In this document: in pieces, positions 51,512 to 60,101 of the stretch
Numbering within the stretch: the first letter of the stretch is position 1
Layout of the letters: every line of letters starts with the position of its first letter
Source of the DNA: JAUILA01 sp964563925
GTDB lineage: Bacteria > Bacteroidota > Bacteroidia > Cytophagales > Cyclobacteriaceae
DNA: 64,000 nucleotides
Assembly: GCA_964563925.1 (NCBI GenBank)
Contig: CAZLZD010000019.1
Coordinates: forward strand, 1-64,000
Direction of reading: 5' to 3'
Made by a program: the position numbers and the translations under genes
The notes under the pieces: generated by a model
Told to the model about the DNA's origin: nothing
Databases searched by the model: none
Seen by the model: only the letters and a program-made list of their open reading frames with translations

Positions 51512-51559
51512 CGGGAACTTCCCGGGTTTTCCTTTCAACGGAAAGGGAGCGCAAATTTA
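51512..51559 (-). promoter_or_regulatory. rpsA promoter element and leader hairpins
   Basis: TAAATTTG (51552-51559, minus) is a -7 box. In the roughly 110-nt leader, two perfect hairpins follow: CCTTTC/GAAAGG with a four-base loop (51531-51546) and CGGGAA/TTCCCG with a one-base centre (51512-51524). They could mediate autoregulation by S1. Confidence 0.5.
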
Positions 51560-51591
51560 GCTAAAAAATTGGTTTAATGACAGTAATGCCA

Positions 51592-51617
51592 AAAAAAAGG
51601 AGCCTCCCGAAGGAGGC
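51592..51617 (-). terminator. Terminator of the TolC gene
   Basis: GCCTCC/GGAGGC with a TTCG tetraloop (minus strand) is followed by CTCC and eight Ts. It is a very stable terminator at the end of the ATPase-TolC unit, 30 nt past the TolC stop. Confidence 0.88.
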
Positions 51618-51645
51618 CCCTGCCATGTATATGGCTGCTGTATTT

Positions 51646-53001
51646 TTATTGCGGAATGTCTTCGGTACCCAGTGTTCCCAGGGCATACTGAAGGAGGAAA
51701 TCCTGGAAAAGGAGAATATACTTGGCCTGGGCATGTGCTCCCTGTGCCTGCACATAATCTGCGTTGGCCTGCACATAATCCACGTAACTCGAAACCTGCA
51801 GGTTAAAGCGTTCTTCCTGGAGTTGGTAATTGAGCTCGGCGGCTTCCAGCTGTGATTCGGTCACATCAAATGCCTTCATGGCATCCCGCAGGTTTTGATA
51901 CGCCCGGATAACTTCCTGCTTGGCCGTATTCTCCAGGCCCTGCTTATCCAGCTGACTGTTCTGGTAATTCACCTTGGCCCTTACCACCTGCGACCGCGTC
52001 TGCAGTCCGGTAAATATCGGAATGTATATGGCGACTCCGTACGTCTTCCGTACGTTATCGGTAAAAAATTGCTGATCAAAATTACGTGTCGCTTCGCTTC
52101 CTACTAAATTGTTGTAGAATGATTCATAACTGAAGAAGGCCGACAACGACGGGAAATACGATCCTCTCTGCGCCTGAAGGGCAAAGCGGGTGGCTTCCTC
52201 TGTGGATTCAGCCTGCTTGAGGTCTGCTCGCTGATCCATGGCCACCTCGAGCAGTGAATCCCGCGTATAATCTTCATAGGCAAACCGGGAAAGCTCCCAG
52301 GTAGGTTCGACTACGGCAAAGGCTTCATTGGGATTCATCAGCAGGGTCTGGGCCAGTGTGGCTTTGTCATTATTAAGGGTGATTTCAGCCCGGAGGACTT
52401 CAAGCTCAGAATTCTTCACCTGGTATCTTTGATTGACGAGATCAACTTCAGCCCGGCTGCCGGCATTGACCATCTCCTGCATTTGCCGGAGCTGTTCCGA
52501 CTGATTTTCAAGGTTCTCCCGTGCGATCAACAGCAGCTGCTGGTCCAGAAGGCATTGCAAATACTGATTGGCCACATCCCGGATTACCGTTTCTTTCGTT
52601 CGCTGCACCATATGTGCCTGGGATTCCAGGGCATTTACTGATCTCCGCGTACTGTTGAGGCGGTTAAACCCGTTAAACAAAGTGAGGCTGACATCAGCGG
52701 AGGCATTCATAAAGTCACGCTTGGAATTGATAAGCTGTGCCTCCTGCTCGATCCACTGGTTTCCGTCTACCCGGCCATAGTTACTTCGGGCTGAAACATC
52801 GGGAGCCATCCTGGCATACGCAGAAGCTTTTTCAGCCTGGAATATATCCAGGCGGTTGCTTTCCTGTTTCAGGTTCACATTGTTTTCCAGGGCGATCCGT
52901 ACCGCACCTGCGAGTGTGAGTTGTGTGGTATCCTGAGCAGAAAGGCCTGTTCCGGCGAATAGAACCAGGAGTAAAATAAGAATGTTGTTATTGGACTTCA
53001 T
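51646..53001 (-). CDS. TolC family outer-membrane efflux protein
   Basis: This 451-residue protein has a signal peptide (residues 1-22, ending LSAQ) and two outer-membrane-factor repeats with long helical hairpins (heptad-rich stretches at about 60-190 and 260-430) and TNT-like barrel strands. TolC proteins form the exit duct of tripartite pumps. It follows the ABC ATPase gene by 7 nt, and the pair is transcribed from the sigma-54-like promoter at 53729-53744. Confidence 0.93.
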   Translation of the reverse strand: MKSNNNILILLLVLFAGTGLSAQDTTQLTLAGAVRIALENNVNLKQESNRLDIFQAEKASAYARMAPDVSARSNYGRVDGNQWIEQEAQLINSKRDFMNASADVSLTLFNGFNRLNSTRRSVNALESQAHMVQRTKETVIRDVANQYLQCLLDQQLLLIARENLENQSEQLRQMQEMVNAGSRAEVDLVNQRYQVKNSELEVLRAEITLNNDKATLAQTLLMNPNEAFAVVEPTWELSRFAYEDYTRDSLLEVAMDQRADLKQAESTEEATRFALQAQRGSYFPSLSAFFSYESFYNNLVGSEATRNFDQQFFTDNVRKTYGVAIYIPIFTGLQTRSQVVRAKVNYQNSQLDKQGLENTAKQEVIRAYQNLRDAMKAFDVTESQLEAAELNYQLQEERFNLQVSSYVDYVQANADYVQAQGAHAQAKYILLFQDFLLQYALGTLGTEDIPQ

Positions 53002-53008
53002 GCTTGTA

Positions 53009-53704
53009 CTAAATCGATGTTTTCATTTCTGAGGCAGGTGTATCAGCCACTACCTGACCGTCTACCAGCTGAATGGTGCGTGTACCATAGGCAGCATTCA
53101 GTTCGGAGTGTGTTACCTGTACAATGGTCATTCCTTCCTCATTCAGTTTCTTGAAAATTTCCATGATCTCATTACCCTGCTCCGAGTGCAGGTTTCCGGT
53201 GGGTTCATCTGCCAGCAGCAGCCGTGGCTGACCAACAATGGCCCGGGCTACACCGACCAGTTGCTGCTGTCCGCCCGAAAGCTGTTCCGGAAACAGGTCT
53301 TTTTTGGCCACCATCTGGAACCGGTCCAGCATCTCAGCCACCATACTCTTCCGCTGGGCGGATTTGATCCCCTTATAAAGCAGAGGAGTTTCAATATTTT
53401 CGTATACCGTCAATTCATCAATCAGATGGTAGGCCTGAAAAATAAATCCGATGTGATGTTTATGGAGCTCCGATTTATGCCGCTCCTTCATTTTGTGGAC
53501 CGGCTGATCCATGAAAAAGTACTCTCCCTGGCTCGGATCATCCAGCATTCCCACGATGTTCATGATGGTGGACTTGCCGGCTCCGCTCGGACCCATAATG
53601 GTCACAAACTCACCTTCATTGATATCCAGGTCAATTCCCTTCAGGATAAAAGTCCGCTGAAAGCGTGACTCCACAAATTTGTCGATATTTCTTAATTTGA
53701 TCAT
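53009..53704 (-). CDS. ABC transporter ATP-binding protein (MacB/LolD type)
   Basis: Translation from the ATG at 53704 gives 231 residues. The Walker A motif GPSGAGKS is at residues 38-45, the signature is LSGGQQQLVGVARA, Walker B is LLLADEPTGN, and the switch His is in VTHSE. Position 8 of the signature is Leu where MacB-type ATPases usually have Arg. It should energise the FtsX-type permeases encoded 1.4 kb upstream, with which it shares a promoter pattern. The ORF extends upstream, but the earlier ATG at 53734 lies within the promoter region. Confidence 0.94.
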   Translation of the reverse strand: MIKLRNIDKFVESRFQRTFILKGIDLDINEGEFVTIMGPSGAGKSTIMNIVGMLDDPSQGEYFFMDQPVHKMKERHKSELHKHHIGFIFQAYHLIDELTVYENIETPLLYKGIKSAQRKSMVAEMLDRFQMVAKKDLFPEQLSGGQQQLVGVARAIVGQPRLLLADEPTGNLHSEQGNEIMEIFKKLNEEGMTIVQVTHSELNAAYGTRTIQLVDGQVVADTPASEMKTSI

Positions 53705-53728
53705 AACAGTTATTTTCAGTTTTAGCGT

Positions 53729-53744
53729 TACCAAATGTATGCCA
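53729..53744 (-). promoter_or_regulatory. Sigma-54-like promoter of the ABC ATPase/TolC operon
   Basis: On the minus strand TGGCATA-N4-TGGTA (TGGCATACATTTGGTA) fits the -24 TGGCA element and approximates the -12 TTGC element. The identical framework occurs at 59976-59991 before the permease operon. The start codon is 24 nt downstream. Confidence 0.6.
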
Positions 53745-53797
53745 AGGCGTAAATCAGCCCCTGAAGAGCTTAATCAGCTTTTTTAATGGCTTCCACC

Positions 53798-53833
53798 GTC
53801 CGATATTGAAAAGAAGTGTCTGAAATCGGACAC
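53798..53833. promoter_or_regulatory. Possible enhancer sites for the ABC ATPase promoter
   Basis: GTCCGAT (53798-53804) and ATCGGAC (53825-53831) are inverted copies. The second overlaps the 18-bp imperfect palindrome GTGTC-N8-GACAC (53816-53833). They lie 54-90 nt upstream of the -24 element, a normal distance for NtrC-type binding sites. Confidence 0.5.
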
Positions 53834-53904
53834 CCTTTCCGGAGTCTGGAACAATTATAAAATATTAAGTAGATTCGCAAATCCGATTCGGGTGTTGAAG
53901 TGAT

Positions 53905-55143
53905 TTGAAGAAAGCAGGAAACATACTTATCCCCGCCTTGCTGGTTGCCGGCATCATTGCGATGCTTATCCGGTTTACTCCGCAGGAGGAGTCGGGCCTG
54001 GCATTCAGTGCCCCTCCGCCTACCGCTCCGCCGGTAAACCCGCACCAGGAAAGATTATTCATGGAGTATAGTACAGCCCTCGACAGTCTCAGGCGTAGGG
54101 AGAACGTGCCTGGTCTGGCTGTTGCCGTGGTCCGGGGAGGGGAAGTTGTGTACCTGAAAGCCTTCGGCGATAAGGTAAATAACAGCAATGATCCGGTAAA
54201 CATCCATACCCGCTTCCGGATTGCCTCAGCCTCCAAGGGTTTCAGCTCCATACTCACAGGCCTGCTGGTCCGCGACAGTGTCCTTTCGTGGAACGACAGG
54301 ATTGCGACCTATCTTCCTGATTTCCACCCCGAACCGCTATCCTACGGAGATTCAATCACCATCGCAGCCATTCTCTCACAAACAAGTGGCTTTCCCTACC
54401 AGGCTTATTCAAACCTGGTCGAGGACGGCTTGACCCTGGAAGACCTGGTCATTGCGCTGGCCGGCGTTAAACTGACCTCCCCTCCCGGTGATTTGTACAG
54501 TTATCAGAATGTGGCATACAGTCTGATTGAGCCCATTATTTACAGCACCACCCGTACCACGTATGAAGGACTGCTTCGCCAAAGGATATTTGAACCGCTC
54601 GGAATGAATGATGCCTCTGCCAATTACCTGGATATGGCCAATCATCCGAATGCGGCTACCCCGCATTTACCGACCCGTTATTCTTACTCCCCGTCCCGCC
54701 TCTCTCCTTCCTACTACAACGTAGCGGCTGCCGGAGGGATCAATGCCAGCATCAGTGATATGTCGCAATGGCTGAGGGCCCTGACCGGTCACCGGCCTGA
54801 TGTAGTCCCCGAAGAGGTCCTGGACGAGGTATTTCAGCCGCGTATCCGGACGCCTTTAATGAACCGTTATTACCGGCAGTGGCTGGGTGCCAGACGTGCC
54901 TATTACGGGCTGGGCTGGCGGATTGTTCCAATGGAGAATGACACGCTGATCTATCACGGCGGGTATGCAAATGGGTTTAAAAGTCATGTGGCACTCAACC
55001 GCAAGAAGGATATCGCCATTTGTATTCTGTCCAATTCCTCCGACAACCTGGTCAATGAGGCCGGACCTATGTTCTTTGCTTATTACGAAGAATATAAAGA
55101 CCTGATCGATTTTTGGGACCAGTCCACCGCAAGGGCAGACTGA
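53905..55143 (+). CDS. Serine hydrolase, beta-lactamase class C family
   Basis: This 412-residue protein starts with TTG (MKKAGNILIPALLVAG), giving a signal anchor of about 20 residues and a Pro-rich linker. The hydrolase domain has the S-x-x-K motif SASK with nucleophile Ser108, the Y-x-N motif at residues 200-202 (YQN), and HGG near residue 352 as the KTG-box equivalent. Relatives are penicillin-binding-like peptidases and esterases. It stands between the ATPase/TolC and permease operons but on the other strand, so it is not in the same transcript. Confidence 0.87.
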   Translation: MKKAGNILIPALLVAGIIAMLIRFTPQEESGLAFSAPPPTAPPVNPHQERLFMEYSTALDSLRRRENVPGLAVAVVRGGEVVYLKAFGDKVNNSNDPVNIHTRFRIASASKGFSSILTGLLVRDSVLSWNDRIATYLPDFHPEPLSYGDSITIAAILSQTSGFPYQAYSNLVEDGLTLEDLVIALAGVKLTSPPGDLYSYQNVAYSLIEPIIYSTTRTTYEGLLRQRIFEPLGMNDASANYLDMANHPNAATPHLPTRYSYSPSRLSPSYYNVAAAGGINASISDMSQWLRALTGHRPDVVPEEVLDEVFQPRIRTPLMNRYYRQWLGARRAYYGLGWRIVPMENDTLIYHGGYANGFKSHVALNRKKDIAICILSNSSDNLVNEAGPMFFAYYEEYKDLIDFWDQSTARAD

Positions 55144-55152
55144 TCCTGTAAA

Positions 55153-57540
55153 CTATTCAGACCGCAGTGTATTTGCCGGATTGACATACGCCACCTTAAG
55201 GCTTCTGTAGCCTATTGTCAGGAGTGAAATCAGTGCGGTCAGCGCGAATCCTGAGATAAAAACGAAAATACTAATGTCGACTTTGAAGGTATAGTTTGCC
55301 AGCCACTGGGTCATGACATACCACGCCAGCGGGGCAGCAAAAAGAAAGGAAACCAATATCAGTTTGATCACGTCCCAGGAAAACATCAGGACAATTTGCA
55401 TCACCGAAGCCCCCATCACTTTTCTGACCCCTATTTCCTTCATTCTCCGCTCAGTGGAAAATGAGATTAATCCAAAGAGTCCGAGCATACCGATCAGGAT
55501 AGCTACTCCGGAGAAGAAAGAGAAAATCCTGGATAATGTGCGTTCACTATCATAGAATCCGGCAATATATTCATCGAGGAATTCATACTCAAAGGTATAT
55601 TCCGGGTATACCTGCTTCCACGCCTTTTCAACGGCACCCATGGTTTCATTAAGATTTGATGTCACCAGTTTCAAGGAGGCATTGCGGGCATTTCCAAGTC
55701 CTGACATGACCACCACCGGCTGGATATTTTCCCGTGCCGAAATAGTGTGGAAATTCTTGACTACCCCGGTCACGGGAACGTTATACCCCCAGATCTTTAC
55801 CATGGTACCGAGCGCATCGCCAGGATCTTCAAACCCGCTTTGAAGGGCCCATTTCTCGTTTACCACCAGCCGGTTTATTGTATCCGAAGCATCCAGGCCT
55901 TGTCCGGCCAACAGCTCCATATTATATAACTCAAAGTAATTTTCGTCTGCAATTTTCACCGCGGTGAGCAGGTCAGTTTGATCGGTTCCGATGTCGTAAT
56001 TAGTAATAGACACCGAACCAGATGCGGGGGTGGAACTGATCAGCGAAACATTCTCCACGCCGGGCACGCCTGAAAGGGTATTTTTCAATACTTTTTTGGT
56101 GGAATTCTCACTGCGCGGCACAGGTACATTGATGATGGATTCCGTATGAAACCCAAGATCAAGTGATTCCACATAATTCATCTGACTGATCAGGACAATG
56201 GTTCCGATAATGAAAAACTGGCTGATAAAGAACTGGAAGGTCACTAGCGACTTGCGGAAAAAAGCTTCTTTTTTTCCGCTCGATGAAACCACGTTTTTGA
56301 TTGCCAGGGCCGGTTGATAACCAGCGATCACTTTGGCCGGATACGCCCCTGCGGCCAGGGTAACAATGACCATCAGGAGAATAATGAAGCCCGTAAACTC
56401 TGCCGTAAACCGGATGTGAAGTTCCGTTTCAAGAATTTCATTCATCTCAAGCAGCATTAATTCACTCAGGCCCATCGACAGAAGTGTGGCCACCAATACC
56501 GTAAGAAAGGTTTCTCCAAGGAACTGGAAGACCAATTGTTTTTTCCCGGACCCAAGTACTTTACGAATACCAATTTCCCTTGTCCGGCGCAGGGCCAGGG
56601 CAGTTTTGAGGTTTACGAAATTCACGCAGGCCGTCAGGATCAGGAACACAGCCACCAGGCTCATGGAAATTATGCTGGCATCGGATACCGTTTTGTAACT
56701 GTAATTACCATAACGATCGTTGGAGTGCCATTCGGAAACATTCTGCAGCTTGAAGGTCCGCTCCCCAAGTTCATTTTCCGGGAAATGCTTCTCCTCAAAT
56801 TGATTTAACTGTTCATTAATATGGTCCGCTTTAGCTTCTTTTTCAAGCCGGAGGTACACCTGGTCATCACTGCTGACACTTTCCCACCCCGTATCTTCCA
56901 GGTACGAATCCTTAATCGTAGAATAGGAAATAAGTAATTCGAACGGTATATCGGAGTTATCAGGAGGCGTTTCCATGATGGCGATCACTTCAAAACCATC
57001 TTCCCGGTTAAGTTGAATAACTTCTCCTACCCCGTCACTGTCAGGGAACCACTGTGAGGCCACTTCTTCGGAAATGATCACTTTCTTGGGGAGGCCGAAT
57101 TTTTCGCTGGATCCCGCAATGATATCCGGGGTAAACAGCTTGAAAAAAGAAGGCTCGGTATAGGCTACATTTTCATCCAGCTGGAAATACTCAAACTCTC
57201 CGTCCGCTTTTTCCTTCCTGATGAGTGTTTCTCCCCCGTGAGAAGCACTGATAAATGCCTGGGTTTCAATTCCGTTTATATCCTGCTTCATGGATTCGGG
57301 CATGGGAGGCGGTACCCCTGGTGTACCCCCTGAACCCTGTGAATTCTGAACATCGGTCACCACCCGGAAAAGGCGGTCCTGGTGGTCAAAAAAATCATTA
57401 TAACTGTTGGCAAACTGAACCAGCAGGAAAATGACAATGGCACAGGTAATGCCCAGCGACAATCCTGTGATGTTGATCAGGCTGGTTAGTTCCTGCCTTC
57501 TCATACTTCTGATTGCTGAAATAAAATAATTCTTTAACAT
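55153..57540 (-). CDS. FtsX/MacB-type ABC permease 2
   Basis: This 795-residue protein has the eight-helix, double-module layout of Bacteroidota FtsX permeases. One N-terminal membrane helix and a MacB_PCD exported domain (about 45-260) precede three helices; the pattern repeats with a second exported domain (about 455-655) and three final helices, including SFSTERRMKEIGVRKVMGAS. It lies 20 nt behind permease 1 and is about the same length, so the pair arose by duplication and may form a heterodimer. Confidence 0.92.
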   Translation of the reverse strand: MLKNYFISAIRSMRRQELTSLINITGLSLGITCAIVIFLLVQFANSYNDFFDHQDRLFRVVTDVQNSQGSGGTPGVPPPMPESMKQDINGIETQAFISASHGGETLIRKEKADGEFEYFQLDENVAYTEPSFFKLFTPDIIAGSSEKFGLPKKVIISEEVASQWFPDSDGVGEVIQLNREDGFEVIAIMETPPDNSDIPFELLISYSTIKDSYLEDTGWESVSSDDQVYLRLEKEAKADHINEQLNQFEEKHFPENELGERTFKLQNVSEWHSNDRYGNYSYKTVSDASIISMSLVAVFLILTACVNFVNLKTALALRRTREIGIRKVLGSGKKQLVFQFLGETFLTVLVATLLSMGLSELMLLEMNEILETELHIRFTAEFTGFIILLMVIVTLAAGAYPAKVIAGYQPALAIKNVVSSSGKKEAFFRKSLVTFQFFISQFFIIGTIVLISQMNYVESLDLGFHTESIINVPVPRSENSTKKVLKNTLSGVPGVENVSLISSTPASGSVSITNYDIGTDQTDLLTAVKIADENYFELYNMELLAGQGLDASDTINRLVVNEKWALQSGFEDPGDALGTMVKIWGYNVPVTGVVKNFHTISARENIQPVVVMSGLGNARNASLKLVTSNLNETMGAVEKAWKQVYPEYTFEYEFLDEYIAGFYDSERTLSRIFSFFSGVAILIGMLGLFGLISFSTERRMKEIGVRKVMGASVMQIVLMFSWDVIKLILVSFLFAAPLAWYVMTQWLANYTFKVDISIFVFISGFALTALISLLTIGYRSLKVAYVNPANTLRSE

Positions 57541-57560
57541 GTTGTTGTTTATTGAGAGAC

Positions 57561-59963
57561 CTAATTATCTGTTCGTATTACTTCAACCGGATTTAGCCGT
57601 GATGATCTCCAGGCCAGCAGGGCTACCATTAAAATAGCCAGGCCTGTAATGGCCAGACCGATTCCCATGAATCCGGTTACCGGGAGCTCAGTTTGAAACA
57701 CAAACCCGTCCAGCCACTTATCCGCAACATACCAGCTCAGCGGGAGCGCCAGAAGACATGCCGTCAGTACGAGCGTTGCGAATTGCCTTAGCATCAGTCC
57801 GATTATCTGAGTTCCCCCGGCACCCAGCACCTTTCTTATCCCGATCTCACGCATTCGTTGTCTGGACGTAATGGCTACCACACCAAGTAATCCAATCAGT
57901 GCAATCACAACCGCCAGCACTGAGAATACCCCGAAAAGCTGATTCAGTATCACCTCTGATCTAAACAAGGCATCATAGGTGGAATCAAAAAAGAAATAAT
58001 TCATCGGGACATCGGGTTCAAACGATGACCAGGCTTGACGGATATCCGCTACTAATTTCCCGTCGTAGAGATTTTCATATCGGACAAGCACATAATCCTT
58101 AAAAATATAATTATCCAGGTATTCAACGATCAAAGGTGAAGTTTCCCGTCTGAAGTCACCCTGGTGATAATCCTCCATCACCCCGCGAACCACCACGCTG
58201 TGCTCGTCCCTGGCGCCCTGGTTCACCACAAGCGTCTGTCCGACCGGGTCGTCAAGCCCCAGCTGTTTTACCGCTTCTTCGTTAAGGAGTGCCTGTCCTG
58301 CCATCCCCGGCGTAAACGTATGACCTTTGTGCAATCGTATGGAGAAGGTTTCCACAAAATTTTCATCCGCTTCGTACCAGGTAATTTGTGTTTTTTGGTC
58401 AGCCCCCAGCACCGTGATATCACGGACTTGATACCTTGACATCACCGGAAGGCCTGTGGTAAATGAGGCGGAGGTTACTCCCGGCAGGTTCTGCAGGGCC
58501 GACACGAATTCCTCCCGCCTTTCTTCGATCTCACGGTCATTCTGAATGACCAGGACTTGTTCGCGGTCATATCCCGGATCGAGGGTTCTTAAGTAATCTA
58601 TCTGACTTGTCAGCGCAAAGGTGCACGCAATAAGAAACAGCGAAATGGCAAATTGTCCGGTTATCAACGCTGAACGTAACTTGCTTCGTCTCACCGGATG
58701 ATGCCCCGAGAGCAGGGAAGTGGAATCCCCGTGGACCAGTTTCCAGGTGGGGAATGCCCCTGACAATATCACACATACAGAAATTACCCCGATCATCAGG
58801 GTCAGCATTCCGGGTTGCAGCAGTGCGTCAAGGGATAATTGAACCGGAAACCACTGGTTAACCAGCAGCAACAACAATTCGGAAAAGCCCACACCCAATA
58901 AGGCGGCTGCCAGTACTTTAACTAAATACTCGAGCATAAACCGGCCAAACAGGTGAACCCTTGATGCTCCGTGGATACGCATAATGCCTACGCTTTTAAA
59001 CCGGTCATAAGACAGCGCGGTGGATATGTTCGTAAAGTTAAAACAAGCCAGGAAAATCACCAGGACCGAAGCCAGCTGAAGTAAATGCAGATAGGTGGGA
59101 TCCAGGCCAGGCTTCATGGCATCCTGTTCGCCAGCCTGCAGGTGCACATCACCCAGGGGGGTCAGTGTGAATGCATATCCTGCTGCTTCTTCAGCCGCAC
59201 TGATGGCATCCTGCTGAAGGAGGTATGGAATTGCACGATCGTCTACCGCTTTCCGGCAAAGGGCAGCCAGCTCTTCCCGGGAGGCAGGTGTACGGGCATA
59301 GGTATGCATGACATTCCAGGTCCACAGATCACTTTCCAGGAACTCATCCCACATTGACACCAGAATTTCAAATTCCATGTGAGAGGTGGCCGGAATATCT
59401 TTCATGATTCCGGTAATCTTCCAGAGGGTACCCCCGTCCTTTCCCCCAAGGATTGTTCGCCCGACTGCCTCGCCAGGAGGCAGATCACCGAAGTACCTTC
59501 GGAGAGCAGATTCACTCAGCACAATGCTGCCGGGGAGCGTCAGGGCATCCTGATTCCCGGCCAGTAACCGGCCAGAAAATACCCGGAAAAATTGGCCGTC
59601 AGCAATAAAGACTCCGGTCTCCCTGAAAACCCTGGAGGAATCGTTATCCGGTCTCAGGGTGAAATCCGACCAGTTAAGTAACCGGGTAATTGCCTTTACC
59701 TCCTCAAATTCATCCAGCCAGGGAGCAAGGGGTGGCGGTGCGGTGGCAAAATTGACAGATCGCCCCTCCTCTTTCCAATGCGTACCAATCCGGTAAATTG
59801 ATTCGCCTTCTTCCCAAAAGGCATCGTAATGGGTTTGCTGCCGAACAAACAACTGCAACACCATAAAAACCCCGAGCCCCAGGGCCAGTCCGCCGATATT
59901 TATCACCGAAAACCAGGAATGTTTTTTAAGAATCCGTAAAGAGCCAAGTAAGAATCTCATCAT
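57561..59963 (-). CDS. FtsX/MacB-type ABC permease 1
   Basis: This 800-residue permease has the same double MacB_PCD/FtsX layout as permease 2, including the cytosolic coupling-helix motif SRQRMREIGIRKVLGAGG near residue 680. It is the first gene of the permease operon. The sigma-54-like promoter at 59976-59991 lies only 12 nt before the ATG, so the mRNA may be leaderless or nearly so. MacB-type permeases do not carry substrates through the membrane; they move a periplasmic substrate by mechanotransmission toward a TolC duct. Confidence 0.92.
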   Translation of the reverse strand: MMRFLLGSLRILKKHSWFSVINIGGLALGLGVFMVLQLFVRQQTHYDAFWEEGESIYRIGTHWKEEGRSVNFATAPPPLAPWLDEFEEVKAITRLLNWSDFTLRPDNDSSRVFRETGVFIADGQFFRVFSGRLLAGNQDALTLPGSIVLSESALRRYFGDLPPGEAVGRTILGGKDGGTLWKITGIMKDIPATSHMEFEILVSMWDEFLESDLWTWNVMHTYARTPASREELAALCRKAVDDRAIPYLLQQDAISAAEEAAGYAFTLTPLGDVHLQAGEQDAMKPGLDPTYLHLLQLASVLVIFLACFNFTNISTALSYDRFKSVGIMRIHGASRVHLFGRFMLEYLVKVLAAALLGVGFSELLLLLVNQWFPVQLSLDALLQPGMLTLMIGVISVCVILSGAFPTWKLVHGDSTSLLSGHHPVRRSKLRSALITGQFAISLFLIACTFALTSQIDYLRTLDPGYDREQVLVIQNDREIEERREEFVSALQNLPGVTSASFTTGLPVMSRYQVRDITVLGADQKTQITWYEADENFVETFSIRLHKGHTFTPGMAGQALLNEEAVKQLGLDDPVGQTLVVNQGARDEHSVVVRGVMEDYHQGDFRRETSPLIVEYLDNYIFKDYVLVRYENLYDGKLVADIRQAWSSFEPDVPMNYFFFDSTYDALFRSEVILNQLFGVFSVLAVVIALIGLLGVVAITSRQRMREIGIRKVLGAGGTQIIGLMLRQFATLVLTACLLALPLSWYVADKWLDGFVFQTELPVTGFMGIGLAITGLAILMVALLAWRSSRLNPVEVIRTDN

Positions 59964-59975
59964 TGCCAGGCATTA

Positions 59976-59991
59976 TACCAATGCTATGCCA
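59976..59991 (-). promoter_or_regulatory. Sigma-54-like promoter of the permease operon
   Basis: On the minus strand TGGCATAGCATTGGTA has the same TGGCATA-N4-TGGTA framework as the ATPase/TolC promoter. The -24 half matches the sigma-54 consensus (TGGCA); the -12 half is less perfect. Confidence 0.6.
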
Positions 59992-60042
59992 CGGTTTTTA
60001 GTAGCTGAATATCAGTCATTTACAAAATTTCAACCAAAAATG

Positions 60043-60083
60043 TGTATCGTTTTCGATACAATCAGGTGTATGAATATGATACA
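60043..60083. promoter_or_regulatory. Two palindromes upstream of the permease promoter (probable enhancer)
   Basis: TGTATCG-TTTT-CGATACA (60043-60060) is a perfect 7-bp inverted repeat. TGTAT-N7-ATACA (60067-60083) follows 23-24 nt later, centre to centre. They lie between the two divergent units, 52-92 nt from the permease -24 element and just before the regulator gene. Confidence 0.65.
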
Positions 60084-60101
60084 ATTGCATACCTTCAGAA
60101 A

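Noticed and set aside
53745..53904. Insertion of the serine hydrolase as a mobile element
   Set aside because: No terminal repeats, transposase or composition shift is visible. The flanking inverted repeats fit regulatory sites better.
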